Shown: positions 31,888-41,659, counted from the stretch's first letter. The stretch: DNA of 64,000 nucleotides from Nocardia aurea (GCF_003123685.1 NZ_QCYJ01000020.1:186001-250000); one strand, 5' to 3'. Numbers and translations are program-made. Notes: generated by a model from the sequence alone, not told the origin.

Positions 31888-32832
31888 TCAGCTGCCCTTC
31901 TTGATGCTGGAGATGTCGGAGAAATCGGGTCTCTTGGCGGACTTGACGAACGGGTCGCCGCCTTTCGCGGGACGCTGGCGGTATGCGACCTTCTGGGCTC
32001 CGCAGTCTGCGCGCCAGGCATAGCCCATGGCCTTGGTCATGCGGCTGCGCAGGCCGGTCAGTTCCTCTTCGGCGTCTCGGAAGCGGCCGGTGACCTCCCA
32101 CCACTCGTCAGCCAACTCGGCGGGGATCTGGACGACGCTGCTGTCGATCATGGGATGGAGGTAGCGCAGCGCCGAGTAGGTCGCGGAGTGGTCGTCGAGG
32201 TCGGGTTCTTCCTCGGCGGCAAGTGATTCCATGAATGCGCGCCCGGCGCCGAGCAAGGTCTCGAAGTCCTCCTCGGATGGCTCGAACCTGTAGGTGCGCC
32301 AGTCACCGACACCGAACACCACGCGTATCCACAGCCCGCGCAGACCCATAACCATGCAATACCAGGCGACCTGGGTCTTGTAGTAGATCGGGATCTGGTC
32401 GGTGCCTTCCGGCCCCCATTTGTCGTCGCGTACCGCGCATTTGATCTCGAGGCCGTCGACGAGGTTGCCGCGGTAGTCGAAGATGAGCCCGTCGGGGTTG
32501 GCGACCATCCAGGGCCAGTCGATATGGCGGTAGGTGGTGCCGGTGGTCATGGTGTGTCCGGCGGGCAGCAGGTTCTCGGCGTAGTGCTGGTAGATGACGG
32601 GCTCGAAGAGGCTGCCCATGCGCATGTATTCGTTTTCCCGGACGGGGGGCAGCAGATCCTTCTTGCGCCACCACAGCGTCCAGTGCGATTCCCACGGGTT
32701 GACGCCCAAGACCGCTGAGATCTCGCTGCCGCCCAAGCCGTTGGCCCGTGCAGCGTGCCACTGTTCGGAGCCCGCGGCGAAGGTGCCGAGGGGTATCGCA
32801 GTGCGATTCAGGATGGATGTCTGGGATGTCAC
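31888..32832 (-). CDS. YqaJ/lambda-exonuclease-type recombination nuclease
   Basis: 314 residues. The YqaJ pattern is complete: GLGGSEISAVLGVNPWESHW near 33, MGSLFEPVIYQHYAENLL, ANPDGLIF then GLEIKCA (catalytic D...ExK near 112-130), and YYKTQVAWYCMVMG with the conserved Gln. It would chew one strand of double-stranded ends so that RecT can anneal the other, a lambda-Red-like system. The start is the GTG at 32832. It is the first gene of the leftward operon. Confidence 0.9.
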   Translation of the reverse strand: MTSQTSILNRTAIPLGTFAAGSEQWHAARANGLGGSEISAVLGVNPWESHWTLWWRKKDLLPPVRENEYMRMGSLFEPVIYQHYAENLLPAGHTMTTGTTYRHIDWPWMVANPDGLIFDYRGNLVDGLEIKCAVRDDKWGPEGTDQIPIYYKTQVAWYCMVMGLRGLWIRVVFGVGDWRTYRFEPSEEDFETLLGAGRAFMESLAAEEEPDLDDHSATYSALRYLHPMIDSSVVQIPAELADEWWEVTGRFRDAEEELTGLRSRMTKAMGYAWRADCGAQKVAYRQRPAKGGDPFVKSAKRPDFSDISSIKKGS

Positions 32833-33115
32833 GATGTTCGCTGGTTCATCAATCTGTCGCCGGTTACTGACTCATACATTATTACATCATGAGTCATGAG
32901 ACGAGCAACAGCGCTAGCGACCTGCGTAGTTGATTCATCAAGCTACTGGCGGGTACATCCACCGAAGAGGACGTAGCCTGCCCGAACAGGGATAGCCGAG
33001 GGGAATCCAGTGGGAACCGGTCTGTCTCAAACCAACAAAATTCGCTGAGGTATATATGCGTGAGGTAACCTGATTGCAGCAATCCAGCAGTTGGTTCTAC
33101 AGAAAGGGTCCAGCC
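32833..33115. promoter_or_regulatory. Divergent control region between repressor and recombination operon
   Basis: AT-rich. TGACTCAT and ATGAGTCA form an inverted repeat with a 13-nt spacer (32868-32896), where a leftward promoter is expected. GAGGTA occurs twice near 33050-33070 in the rightward leader. The arrangement is that of a phage immunity switch with operators for the HTH protein encoded at 33116. Confidence 0.55.
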
Positions 33116-33514
33116 ATGGCACGAGGAGATTTCGCGCCCGAGCCGTGGGCATCGCGCATGACGGAAAAGGGCCTGGTCAACCCCCGCACCGGCAAGCCGT
33201 CGATGCGCGAACTGGCCGGCGCCGCGGGGCTTGCCCCCGCCACCGTGCAGCGCCTGATCGGGGCCACCGCCACAGGGTCGGGCCATCGCAATACGCCGGA
33301 CACCAAGACCATCAACAAGCTCGCGCAAGCCCTCGAGCTTTCGACAGACACAATCCGCGATTGGTTTGCGATCGAAGGCGAGGACTGGGAACCACCCTCC
33401 GGCATGAACGTCTTAACCCAGGATGACCTCATGACCGTCGACGCGGTCATACTCCGACTCATCGCGATGCGCCGCCAGCTCAACACTCAGGCGGATCAAC
33501 TCGCCGCCGTCTAG
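33116..33514 (+). CDS. Immunity-repressor-like HTH protein
   Basis: 132 residues from the ATG at 33116, preceded by AAAGGG. The N-terminal half (WASRMTEKGLVNPRTGKPS, MRELAGAAGLAPATVQRLIG, TKTINKLAQALELSTDTI) is a Cro/C1-type DNA-binding domain in the form common in actinophage repressors. The C-terminal half is helical and may dimerise (AVILRLIAMRRQLNTQADQ). It faces the leftward recombination/replication operon and is the likely switch holding it silent. Confidence 0.75.
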   Translation: MARGDFAPEPWASRMTEKGLVNPRTGKPSMRELAGAAGLAPATVQRLIGATATGSGHRNTPDTKTINKLAQALELSTDTIRDWFAIEGEDWEPPSGMNVLTQDDLMTVDAVILRLIAMRRQLNTQADQLAAV

Positions 33515-33525
33515 CCTCTGGACGA

Positions 33526-33566
33526 CGATAAAAGCGCCCACCTCGATTTTCCGGGGCGCCTTTATC
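33526..33566 (+). terminator. Terminator of the repressor gene
   Basis: CGATAAAAGCGCC pairs, with one bulged base, with GGCGCCTTTATCG around a loop of about 14 nt, shortly after the stop. Confidence 0.8.
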
Positions 33567-33589
33567 GTCTCCGATGGGGTTGCCCCCGG

Positions 33590-33835
33590 TCAATGCGATT
33601 GGCTGTCGCGATATCGCGCGGCCATCTCCTCTGCGACATCGGCCATCTCGAGCAACTTCAAGGCGGCAAGTCGAGCCTCGGCAGCAGTGGTCTCCAAGGT
33701 CATCGTCCTCCCCTCGCTCTCGAAATCGAGAAGAATGGCGGGATACCCCTCGACCTGGGAAGCCTGGTAATAGACGATGTGCCCGGACGCGATCATGTGG
33801 CGGTAGATTCCGCGCGCATGTTCGCTGGTTGCCAT
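33590..33835 (-). CDS. Small hypothetical protein
   Basis: 81 residues from the ATG at 33835 (GGG 7 nt upstream); a longer start at 33865 is possible. It has a small strand pair (GHIVYYQASQVEGYPAILL) and a C-terminal amphipathic helix (TAAEARLAALKLLEMADVA). It converges on the repressor gene across the terminator. Family unknown. Confidence 0.5.
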   Translation of the reverse strand: MATSEHARGIYRHMIASGHIVYYQASQVEGYPAILLDFESEGRTMTLETTAAEARLAALKLLEMADVAEEMAARYRDSQSH

Positions 33836-34593
33836 CGAGCTACCCTGCGAATCCGGAGGTATCATCGCGTCGCGCCCGACGATGAACTCCGATTAACCGG
33901 GGTGCGACTGGTGCGGATCCAGGATGCGGACGCAGCGCTTTCATTTCCCAACGCTATACGAGCGTTTGTGTTCACGTAACCTCGCTGTAACTTCACAAAA
34001 ATAGGTCTAGAGCTGCTCTGATTCAATTCCGATACAGCAACGATTTATCCCCCTGGATCATTGTCACCCTGTCGAACATACTGCGCAGCAACGCAGTTCA
34101 AAAACGAGGCAGCCTCAGATGCGCCGCCCGAATCAAATACACGATCTCTGTCACAGTTTATTGCACTTGAAACAACTACTCCGCTGTGGCGACAGGCCGA
34201 GTAGCCGACCTCGCCAAGATGACCTGGGCGCCCAGAAGAGTTCGTTAACCAATTACTTGCCGAGATCGCCAGTGGCGCACGCAGGCATCTCGCGCAATGA
34301 CGCATAGATGGCGCGGGTCAGCCACCGCGACCCGAGCACCCGGCTCGATCGGCCGATCATTTCAATGTTGTCCACACCTGAGCATCACCTTCAAGGTCCG
34401 GCGTTTAGGCTGGTCCCCCCCAACGGCGGCCAGGTCTGTCGCGCACTCCATTTTTGCCGGATGTCTATCCGGGTAATCTTGCCGCCCATGACACTATACC
34501 TAAGTTTTGAGCAGTGCAAGATTTCATTGCGAGTGATTTGCGCAAAAGTCAACTATCTCCCATTTTTCACGTGTTAGCGATAGGCTGACCTCC
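33836..34593. other. Long gene-free stretch
   Basis: No frame resembles protein and composition is AT-richer than the neighbours. The only motif I can support is a perfect 10-bp palindrome TTTGCGCAAA (34537-34546) about 48 bp before the XRE gene, probably an operator. Confidence 0.4.
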
Positions 34594-34872
34594 GTGGGAC
34601 CGCGGCGACAGGACATCAATCTCGCGATTTCGAAGACTGTGGCCTCGCTACGAGAGGAGCACGGTCTAACACAGAAGGACATGGCCAAGCGCCTCGGGCT
34701 GACCGTATCGCCCTACAACCGATTCGAATACAACCAAGCAAAATGGACCGCCGAGAGGATGCGCACGGCCGCAGAGGTTTTCGGAATGGAGACATCTGAA
34801 CTCGTGAAGCTCGCGGAAGCCCGAACCGACTGCGATGACCCCGGCGGTGAAGCATGGATGGAAGCCCTGTGA
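34594..34872 (+). CDS. XRE-family regulator
   Basis: 92 residues from the GTG at 34594. A standard Cro/C1 helix-turn-helix fills it (REEHGLTQKDMAKRLGLTV, PYNRFEYNQAKWTAERMRT), followed by MAKRL/EVFGMETSELVKLAE typical of XRE proteins. The palindrome TTTGCGCAAA upstream may be its operator. The membrane-protein gene behind it is probably co-transcribed, a pairing seen with actinobacterial MAB_1171c-type membrane proteins. Confidence 0.7.
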   Translation: MGPRRQDINLAISKTVASLREEHGLTQKDMAKRLGLTVSPYNRFEYNQAKWTAERMRTAAEVFGMETSELVKLAEARTDCDDPGGEAWMEAL

Positions 34873-34933
34873 TCTGAACCAGGGGACAGCCAACCCATCG
34901 CTATCTATCGAAGATCGGCTATACGCTGCGCCT

Positions 34934-35575
34934 GTGTGGTTCTCCGTCGTCCTCCTGCTTGTGACGGCACTCGCCCGGCTGCGCATATGGGACACAAAGG
35001 CCCGAAATCGACCTTTCACGATCGCCCTGACACTCCTGGCGCTCGGTTTCGCAGCGCAGATCCCCTCCGTTGCAGACCCGATCGACAGAGCTGCTGGACG
35101 TCACATGACCGACCTGGTGCACATCGCGGTGGTACTCGCGGCACTAACCCTCTTGGGTCTCATCCCGTTGAGCCGTGAACGCTTGCGGCATTTGCGGTAT
35201 CCATGGATCGCATACAACATCACCCTCGGCCTTGCGTCCGTCGTGCTCAGCAACTTCGGCGAGCAGTCCTTGCCCGACGGCGGAGCACACCAAGACACAT
35301 TCGCCGTTGGCGTCCTCTCGGCCTGCGTCCTGATCGTGGTGACCGTAGCCCCGTCCCTATCACGCCAAAAAGCCCTTGCCATGATGCTGGGGGCTGCCGT
35401 CGTCGGTCTCGGCTCGGCGGCGCTCACCGTATGGGCATCGACTGCCGCCTCTGAGCAGTGGGTGGCTGATCACTACAACGCGCAGCTGACCGTCACTTCG
35501 ATACTGGCGTCGGTGGCGCTATCCGGGACGGGCTTCTATGGGGTCGCGCGGACTCTGCGCAACAGCAGGTCGTGA
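34934..35575 (+). CDS. Multi-pass membrane protein (MAB_1171c-like, tentative)
   Basis: About 213 residues from the GTG at 34934; an in-frame ATG at 34835 overlaps the XRE gene. Six to seven hydrophobic segments are visible (WFSVVLLLVTALARL; FTIALTLLALGFAAQIPSV; HIAVVLAALTLLGLIPL; ILASVALSGTGFYGVA), with the charged loops LRIWDTKARNRPF and PLSRERLRHLRYP. The layout recalls MAB_1171c-type putative transporters that sit beside XRE regulators. Transport substrate unknown. Confidence 0.55.
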   Translation: MWFSVVLLLVTALARLRIWDTKARNRPFTIALTLLALGFAAQIPSVADPIDRAAGRHMTDLVHIAVVLAALTLLGLIPLSRERLRHLRYPWIAYNITLGLASVVLSNFGEQSLPDGGAHQDTFAVGVLSACVLIVVTVAPSLSRQKALAMMLGAAVVGLGSAALTVWASTAASEQWVADHYNAQLTVTSILASVALSGTGFYGVARTLRNSRS

Positions 35576-35776
35576 CGGATCATCCCCGTCACGCAACCGG
35601 ATTGCCCCCACCCGGAACCACCCCGGGCCTACCTGTGGTTTCTCCCCACCGGATGAATATGACACACCTCACACCTCCGGATTATCGCAGGTCAGACCCT
35701 AAAAAGCCCCCCAAAACGCAGTTCAGCGTGGTTCGGCTAAAAAATTAGTGGGTTCACAAGACGTGCCATATACAGA

Positions 35777-35797
35777 TGTTGGTACTTTTGTTGGTAC
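35777..35797. repeat. Pair of 9-bp direct repeats near the tRNA
   Basis: TGTTGGTAC occurs twice with a 12-bp period (35777-35785 and 35789-35797), 62 bp from the tRNA 3' end. Position and form fit arm-type binding sites of a tyrosine integrase in an attachment site. Confidence 0.5.
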
Positions 35798-35858
35798 CTC
35801 GACCTAAACTTCATAGTGGAGCTTCGCTATAACCACCGTTCAGAGTGGCAAATCGTTG

Positions 35859-35931
35859 CTCCCCCATCTGGACTCGAACCAGAAACCTGCCGATTAACAG
35901 TCGGCTGCTCTGCCAATTGAGCTATAGGGGA
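35859..35931 (-). tRNA. tRNA-Asn (anticodon GTT)
   Basis: On the minus strand the 73-nt cloverleaf is complete: acceptor TCCCCTA/TGGGGGA, D arm GCTCAATTGGCAGAGC, anticodon arm GCCGACTGTTAATCGGC with GTT, T arm TCTGGTTCGAGTCCAGA, discriminator G. CCA is not encoded. Its 3' end points to the mobile region, so it is the likely integration site. Confidence 0.97.
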
Positions 35932-36240
35932 CTATCCTTGTGGCCGTTCCGTGCCGGTCGGCCGAGATGAAACTTTAGCGCACGGTTGGTCGGGTTCCCA
36001 AATCGCGGTTCTACCTGGGCTGACGCTGGTGCGAAGGAAGACCACAGGGGCCACTCGAGGCACAGGCGTAGCGGGCGAACGACGAAGGCTGCGGGTCGAT
36101 GAACGTTTCGGGCCACAGAACGCACGGTGCGACGTGTGTACCGGCGCGCCTCGGGCGGCACCCCGAATCCGGATCGACAGGTGGGGGCGGGGTCGGGCAG
36201 GATGGGAGCGCGCACTGGCTATTGGGAGGAGCTCAACGAG

Positions 36241-36486
36241 ATGCTGCGGTTGATCATCGGCATTGCTGCCGGGTACGTGCTCGGCACGAAGGCCGGGCGG
36301 GCTCGGTACGAGCAGATCAGCGCGGCTACCCGCGCGGTGGCCGGGAGTCCGGTGACGCGCAAGCTGGTGTTGGTGGGGCGGCAGAGGTTGTCGGACAGAT
36401 TGAGCACGCGGGCGCCGTTGGAGCCGATGGTGCCGTTGGATGAGCGGACCACGGTGCTGGTGCCGCAGGATCAGTTGCGACGCTGA
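36241..36486 (+). CDS. YtxH-like small membrane-anchored protein
   Basis: 81 residues from the ATG at 36241, with GGAG 10 nt upstream. An N-terminal glycine-rich hydrophobic segment (MLRLIIGIAAGYVLGTKAG) is followed by the RARYEQI motif of YtxH-type proteins and a helical tail, ending in VPQDQLRR. Such proteins are small envelope-associated proteins of unclear role. It is the first chromosomal-type gene to the right of the tRNA. Confidence 0.65.
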   Translation: MLRLIIGIAAGYVLGTKAGRARYEQISAATRAVAGSPVTRKLVLVGRQRLSDRLSTRAPLEPMVPLDERTTVLVPQDQLRR

Positions 36487-36834
36487 TCGTCGGACGTTCG
36501 GCGAGTGGCGGGGGTCGTATCTTCCGGCCGTAGGGGCTATCGGACCGCTGTCCGCGATTGTCTTGACGCTCCGGATCGGACTTCGGCGGTCAGACGGTCG
36601 TCGGATGCGTATGCGTGGACCTGATCGGGTTCATAGCCGCCCGAAATTCGGCCGATGCTACGGCTTCTGTCCGGCAGCGCGAGGCTGCCTGCCTCGGCGC
36701 GTGGGCGACGGCGTTCGACGCGCAGAACACTCACGCAACAGTTGTGGGCGCACACGACTTCCGCGAAACGCTCTCTCGCGGCCGTGACCATTTCCGGCCT
36801 CGCCTGCTCATCGCGTGGCTTTCCCCGAAAACAC
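36487..36834. other. Gene-free stretch
   Basis: I see no coding frame, repeat or clear hairpin here beyond GC-rich shadows of the convergent dnaG end. Confidence 0.35.
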
Positions 36835-38754
36835 TCAGTTGGACACGAAGTCGTCCGAATTCCCCATCGCCTGCGTCAGCAGACTCTTCCGATACTGCTC
36901 CAGCGCGACCAGATCCCCGAACAGCGACATATACGTCTCCGCCGCATCCGTCGACGAGACCCGCTGCAACTTCGACTTCAGCTCGGCGACCTGCCGCCCC
37001 ACCCACGCTTCCTGAGCCCGCGCCAGCACACCGGTGATGAACCGCGGAATGTCGTTGGCGGATTTCACCGGCAGCGGCTCGCTGGCGAGCTCGGACACCA
37101 GGGCGCGGAGGGTCAGTTCCTCGGTCCGGTCGGACACCGCGTTGACCCACTCGGCGCCGCCGAGCCCGCACGACGCACCGCCCGCTTCGGCGATCACCGC
37201 GCGAATGGCGATGTAGGCGGGGTGGGTGAACGCTTCCGGTTCGAGCGAGTCGAAGACGGCGCCCGCGATGGCGGGGTATTGCAGGGCCGCGCAGAGAACC
37301 TGACGTTGTGGCCGCAACACCGGATCGTTCGGATTCGGCCGCGCCGCAACGTGTTCGGGTGCGGCGGGAGCCTCGGCTCGGCCTTGGCGGAGGGGTGCGG
37401 CGGCGGTGCCACCGGCGCGGCCGCGTTTCGCTTCCTCGCCGACGCGGCGGACGACGGTCTGGATATCGTCCCAGCCGACCCAGCCCGCCAGCCGCGTCGC
37501 GTAGGCCTTGCGGGTGGCGTTGTCCTTGATCTGCGCGACGACGGGGACGGCGCGGCGCAGGGCCTCCACCTGACCCTCGACCTGATCGAGGTTGTATTCG
37601 GCGAGCAGTCCGCGGATGACGAATTCGTAGAGCGGTGTGCGGCGGGCGACCAGGTCGCGCAGGGCGCCGTCACCGGAGTGCTGACGGAGTTCGCACGGGT
37701 CCTGACCGTCGGGGGCTACCGCGATATAGGTCTGACCTGCCAGTTTCTGGTCGCCTGCGAAGGCTTTGAGCGCGGCGGCCTGGCCTGCCGCGTCGCCGTC
37801 GAAGGTGTAGATGATCTCGCCGCGCCAGAAATTGTCGTCCATCAGCAGGCGGCGCAGGATCGCCATGTGTTCGTCGCCGAAGGCAGTGCCGCAGGAGGCG
37901 ACGGCGGTTTTCACACCGGCCAGATGCATGGCCATCACGTCGGTATAGCCTTCGACGACCACGGCCTGGTGGCCTTTGGCGATATCGCGTTTGGCCAGAT
38001 CGAGGCCGAACAGGACTTGAGATTTCTTGTACAGCAACGTTTCCGGGGTGTTGACGTATTTGCCCGGCATGGTGTCGTCATCGAAGAGTTTGCGCGCGCC
38101 GAATCCGATGACCTCGCCGCCGAGGTTGCGCAGCGGCCACAGCAGTCGCCGATGGAAACGGTCGATGGGGCCGCGCTTGCCCTGTTTGGACAGTCCGGCC
38201 GCTTCCAGTTCCTTGAATTCGAAACCTTTGCGCAGCAGGTGTTTGGTCAGGGTGTCCCAGCCGTCGGGGGCGTAGCCGCAACCGAATTGCTGGGCGGCGT
38301 TGCCGTCGAAATTCCGTTCGGTGAGATAGCGGTGGGCGGCTTCGGCGTCGGGTTCGCGTAGGCGGGCCATATAGAACTCGTGGGCGGCGGTGTTCGCGGC
38401 GACGAGGCGGGAGCGGGTGCCCCGGTCGCGTTGGACCGAGGTGCCGCCGCCCTCGTAGTTGATCTGGTAGCCGATGCGGTCGGCCATCTGCTCGACGGCT
38501 TCGACGAATCCGATGTGCTCGATCTGCTGGAGGAATTTGTAGACGTCGCCGCCTTCGCCGCAGCCGAAGCAGTGGAAGAGGCCGTGGTTGGGCCGGACGT
38601 GGAAGGACGGCGATTTCTCGTCGTGGAACGGGCACAGGCCCTTTATCGAGTCGGCGCCCGCGCGTTTGAGGGCGACGTACTCCCCCACTACATCCTCTAT
38701 CCGGACTCGGTCGCGTATCGCCGCGATATCGCGATCTGGGAGTCGTCCGGCCAC
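36835..38754 (-). CDS. dnaG: DNA primase DnaG
   Basis: 639 residues, normal for actinobacterial DnaG. The N-terminal zinc finger (CPFHDEKSPSFHV...HCFGCGEGGDVYKF), the RNA-polymerase-like core, the TOPRIM motifs (VVVEGYTDVMAMHLAG; IIYTFDGDAAGQAAALKAF) and a C-terminal helicase-binding domain are all present. It makes the primers for chromosomal lagging-strand synthesis. The dgt gene lies just upstream, an arrangement shared by many Mycobacteriales. Confidence 0.97.
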   Translation of the reverse strand: MAGRLPDRDIAAIRDRVRIEDVVGEYVALKRAGADSIKGLCPFHDEKSPSFHVRPNHGLFHCFGCGEGGDVYKFLQQIEHIGFVEAVEQMADRIGYQINYEGGGTSVQRDRGTRSRLVAANTAAHEFYMARLREPDAEAAHRYLTERNFDGNAAQQFGCGYAPDGWDTLTKHLLRKGFEFKELEAAGLSKQGKRGPIDRFHRRLLWPLRNLGGEVIGFGARKLFDDDTMPGKYVNTPETLLYKKSQVLFGLDLAKRDIAKGHQAVVVEGYTDVMAMHLAGVKTAVASCGTAFGDEHMAILRRLLMDDNFWRGEIIYTFDGDAAGQAAALKAFAGDQKLAGQTYIAVAPDGQDPCELRQHSGDGALRDLVARRTPLYEFVIRGLLAEYNLDQVEGQVEALRRAVPVVAQIKDNATRKAYATRLAGWVGWDDIQTVVRRVGEEAKRGRAGGTAAAPLRQGRAEAPAAPEHVAARPNPNDPVLRPQRQVLCAALQYPAIAGAVFDSLEPEAFTHPAYIAIRAVIAEAGGASCGLGGAEWVNAVSDRTEELTLRALVSELASEPLPVKSANDIPRFITGVLARAQEAWVGRQVAELKSKLQRVSSTDAAETYMSLFGDLVALEQYRKSLLTQAMGNSDDFVSN

Positions 38755-38809
38755 CGTGTGAGTCTAGCCTCGAGCGCGGCGACGCTTCGATCCGGACGGG
38801 CGCGTTCGG

Positions 38810-40072
38810 TCAGGCGCGCAGGGTGGCCGCGACACGTTCCAATCGGCTCTCGGTGTAGGAGGCGATCTGGTCGACGATCACGCGGACGCGGGCGGTGTCG
38901 TCGGCGGCGTCGTCCCACCACGGCAGCAGAACCGGGTCGAGGGCGGCGGGCGCGGCGCGGAGCAGGCGGTGGGCGACGTCGAGGATGCGTTCGCGCTGGG
39001 CGGCTTGGCGTTGTTTGTGATCCTCGTCGGACATGACGTAGCGCAGCGCGACTGTTTTGAGCACGGCGACCTCGGCCTGCACGATCGGCGGGACGGTGAG
39101 GTCGGCGGCGTAGCGGGACAGGTGGTCGCTGCCCGCGGCCGAGCGGGTGGCGCTGATCGCGGCGATGGCGAAGCGGCCGACGAGTTCGCTGGTCAGGGCT
39201 TTGAGGGCGACGGAACTGGTGAACGAACCGTCGTAGGCGGCGACGGCGGCGACAACGGGGAGTTCGGACAGTCGCTGGGCTGCCGCGACCAGGTCGTCGG
39301 TGGACAGGGTGCGGTGCTGGGCGCTGCCCATGCCCGCCAGGGCGCGCTGTTCGGCGGGGTCGGCGAGCGCGCGCAGGTCGATGCGGCCCGCGATGACTCC
39401 GTCTTCGACGTCGTGCACGGAATAGGCGACGTCGTCGGACCAGTCCATGATCTGGCATTCCAGACTCTGTTTCCGGTCGGGGGCGTCCTTGCGGATCCAG
39501 TCGAGCCGGTCGGTGTCGATGTCGTAGGCGCCGAATTTCGCGCCGGGAGCGGGACGGACCCAGGGGTATTTGATGGCGGCGTCGAGGGCGGCGCGGGTCA
39601 GGTTCAGGCCCGCGCTGGTGCCGTCGGGGGCCATGACCTTGGGTTCGAGGCGGGTGAGGATGCGCAGGTTCTGGGCGTTGCCCTCGAAGCCGCCGTAATC
39701 GTGGGCGAAGGTGTCGAGGGCTTTCTCGCCGTTGTGGCCGTAGGGCGGGTGGCCGATGTCGTGGGCGAGGCCGGCCAGGTCGACGAGGTCGGCGTCGCAG
39801 CCGAGGCCGTCGGCGATGCTGCGGCCGATCTGGGCGACCTCGATCGAATGGGTGAGCCGGGTGCGCGGGGTGTCGCCGTCACGCGGGCCCATCACCTGGG
39901 TTTTGTCGGCGAGGCGACGCAGGGCCGCCGAATGCAGGACACGGGCGCGATCGCGGGCGAATTCGGTGCGGTGGCCGCTGTCGAATTCGCTGCGCGGCGG
40001 GCCGAGACCCGCCGTCTTCGCACCCTCGGAGACGAGGCGTTCCCGGTCGTGGTCGGTGTAGCCGCCGGTCAT
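38810..40072 (-). CDS. dgt: Deoxyguanosinetriphosphate triphosphohydrolase-like protein
   Basis: 420 residues from the ATG at 40072, which overlaps the stop of the preceding gene. HD-domain residues are clear ([37 protein letters not shown]), as is the [15 protein letters not shown] segment of dGTPases. The enzyme splits dGTP (or other dNTPs) into nucleoside and triphosphate, tuning precursor pools. It is followed by dnaG after 55 nt. Confidence 0.92.
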   Translation of the reverse strand: MTGGYTDHDRERLVSEGAKTAGLGPPRSEFDSGHRTEFARDRARVLHSAALRRLADKTQVMGPRDGDTPRTRLTHSIEVAQIGRSIADGLGCDADLVDLAGLAHDIGHPPYGHNGEKALDTFAHDYGGFEGNAQNLRILTRLEPKVMAPDGTSAGLNLTRAALDAAIKYPWVRPAPGAKFGAYDIDTDRLDWIRKDAPDRKQSLECQIMDWSDDVAYSVHDVEDGVIAGRIDLRALADPAEQRALAGMGSAQHRTLSTDDLVAAAQRLSELPVVAAVAAYDGSFTSSVALKALTSELVGRFAIAAISATRSAAGSDHLSRYAADLTVPPIVQAEVAVLKTVALRYVMSDEDHKQRQAAQRERILDVAHRLLRAAPAALDPVLLPWWDDAADDTARVRVIVDQIASYTESRLERVAATLRA

Positions 40073-40767
40073 CACTGGCCCGCGGTGTAGGAGAAATCGG
40101 CGGAGAAATGGGTGAGTTGATACCACAGCAGCGCGCCGGTCTCCCTGGCGATGCCGTGGGCCTGGGATTCCCTGGTGTAGACGGCGGGACCGGTGCGGGT
40201 GGGGGCCGTCCACGCGTCCAGGCCCGCGTCGCGTGCCATGGTTCGGGTGCGCAGGGAATGCCACGGATCGCTGACCAGTACCGCCGAGGACATATCGCGC
40301 GCCGCCATGGCGGTGGCGACGGCCTCGATACTGCGCAGGGTGTCGGAGCCGGTTTCCACCGCGAGTATGTGATCGGCGGGCACGCCTCTGGATTGGAGAT
40401 AGTTCTTGCCGGAGGCGGCCTCGGTGTAGAGGTCACCTTCCTGTTTGCCGCCGACGGTGATCACTTTCGACGCGACGCCGAGTTCGAACAATTCGTACGC
40501 CTGGTCGAGACGGGCCTCGAAAACCGACGACGGGGTGCCGGAGTATTGCGCGGCGCCGAGTACGACGATCGCGTCGGCTTTCGTGTAGTCGTCGATGCGG
40601 GCGACCTGCCAGACGCGAAATGCCGTTCCGCCGACCAGCACCGCCCCGGCGACCAGCACGCCGACGATCAACCGGACCGTCCAGCGCCGAAGGCCCGCGC
40701 CGAAGCCGCGCGGCAGTCCGGGATCTCGGACGGATCCGGCTGCGGAAGGCGGGGTTGACGAACTCAC
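40072..40767 (-). CDS. YdcF-like DUF218 membrane protein
   Basis: 231 residues. One membrane helix near the N-terminus ([18 protein letters not shown]) precedes a DUF218/YdcF domain: [33 protein letters not shown], then [18 protein letters not shown] sequence and [15 protein letters not shown]. Relatives such as SanA and ElyC affect envelope synthesis; the exact activity is not known. Translation is coupled to dgt. Confidence 0.8.
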   Translation of the reverse strand: MSSSTPPSAAGSVRDPGLPRGFGAGLRRWTVRLIVGVLVAGAVLVGGTAFRVWQVARIDDYTKADAIVVLGAAQYSGTPSSVFEARLDQAYELFELGVASKVITVGGKQEGDLYTEAASGKNYLQSRGVPADHILAVETGSDTLRSIEAVATAMAARDMSSAVLVSDPWHSLRTRTMARDAGLDAWTAPTRTGPAVYTRESQAHGIARETGALLWYQLTHFSADFSYTAGQ

Positions 40768-40931
40768 CGGGCCAAGTCTGCCAGGTCAGCCTGAATGCTC
40801 GATGAATTGGTGGGCCGAACACTCTGGGCCGCCGACGAATATGTGACGAGGTCGCCCGAATTTCCGGGAACTCGACGATTTCTCGCATCGATCGACCGGG
40901 TCCGATAACACTGCGAGCGCGGTGGAACGAC

Positions 40932-41609
40932 TCACCAACCGCGCGATTTCCATTCCCCGAGTTGCGGCCGTTCGGTGCCGAGCGTGGTGTCGTCACCGTG
41001 CCCGGGATAGACGATCGTGTCGTCACCGAATACGTCGAAGATCTTGGCGGTCACATCGGCGAACAGTGACGCGAAGGATTCCGGGGTGGTCGTGCGCCCG
41101 AGGCCGCCGGGGAAAAAGGAATCGCCGGTGAAGAGGTGGGTGCGGCCGGAGGCGTCGGTCAGGGCGAGGGCGACGCCGCCGGGGGTGTGGCCCGCGAGGT
41201 GGATGACGGTGAAGGTGAGTTCGCCGATCTCGACGGTGTCGCCGTCGGCGAGCAGACGGTCCGGCGCGACCGAGAGTGGGTCGGCGTCGAGGCGGTGGGC
41301 GGCGGTGGGGGCGGCCGTGTCGGCGTGCACCTGTTTCAGGCCGAACCAGTGGTCGGCGTGCTGGTGGGTGGTGACGATGAGGTCGATCTTGCCCGGCGTC
41401 TCCTGGGCGACCAGCTCCGCGATGCGTTCGGGTTCGTTGGCGGCGTCGATGAGCAGGGTCGCGCCGGTGGCGGCGTCTTGGACCAGGTAGCAGTTGTTGT
41501 CCATCTTGCCGACGGACATCTTGATGATGCGCGCGCCGGGGATATCGCGCTGCTGCGGGTTGGACCCGGGGGACACGTGGCCGGTGTACGGCTGATCGAT
41601 CGTGATCAC
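40932..41609 (-). CDS. Metallo-beta-lactamase-fold hydrolase
   Basis: 225 residues. The metal site THQHADHWFG (HxHxDH) is followed by LAGHTPGGVAL (His), GDSFFPGGLGR (Asp) and VYPGHGDDT (His), the glyoxalase-II-like arrangement. Probably a thioester or phosphodiester hydrolase of unknown substrate. It reads towards the YdcF gene and diverges from the TPM-domain gene 50 bp away. Confidence 0.85.
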   Translation of the reverse strand: MITIDQPYTGHVSPGSNPQQRDIPGARIIKMSVGKMDNNCYLVQDAATGATLLIDAANEPERIAELVAQETPGKIDLIVTTHQHADHWFGLKQVHADTAAPTAAHRLDADPLSVAPDRLLADGDTVEIGELTFTVIHLAGHTPGGVALALTDASGRTHLFTGDSFFPGGLGRTTTPESFASLFADVTAKIFDVFGDDTIVYPGHGDDTTLGTERPQLGEWKSRGW

Positions 41610-41659
41610 TCTTCGATGCTAACCACCGGTCGGACCGGATCCGGGGATAGATTCATGAC

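Noticed and set aside
36655..38361. Large plus-strand open frame
   Set aside because: Antisense shadow of dnaG.
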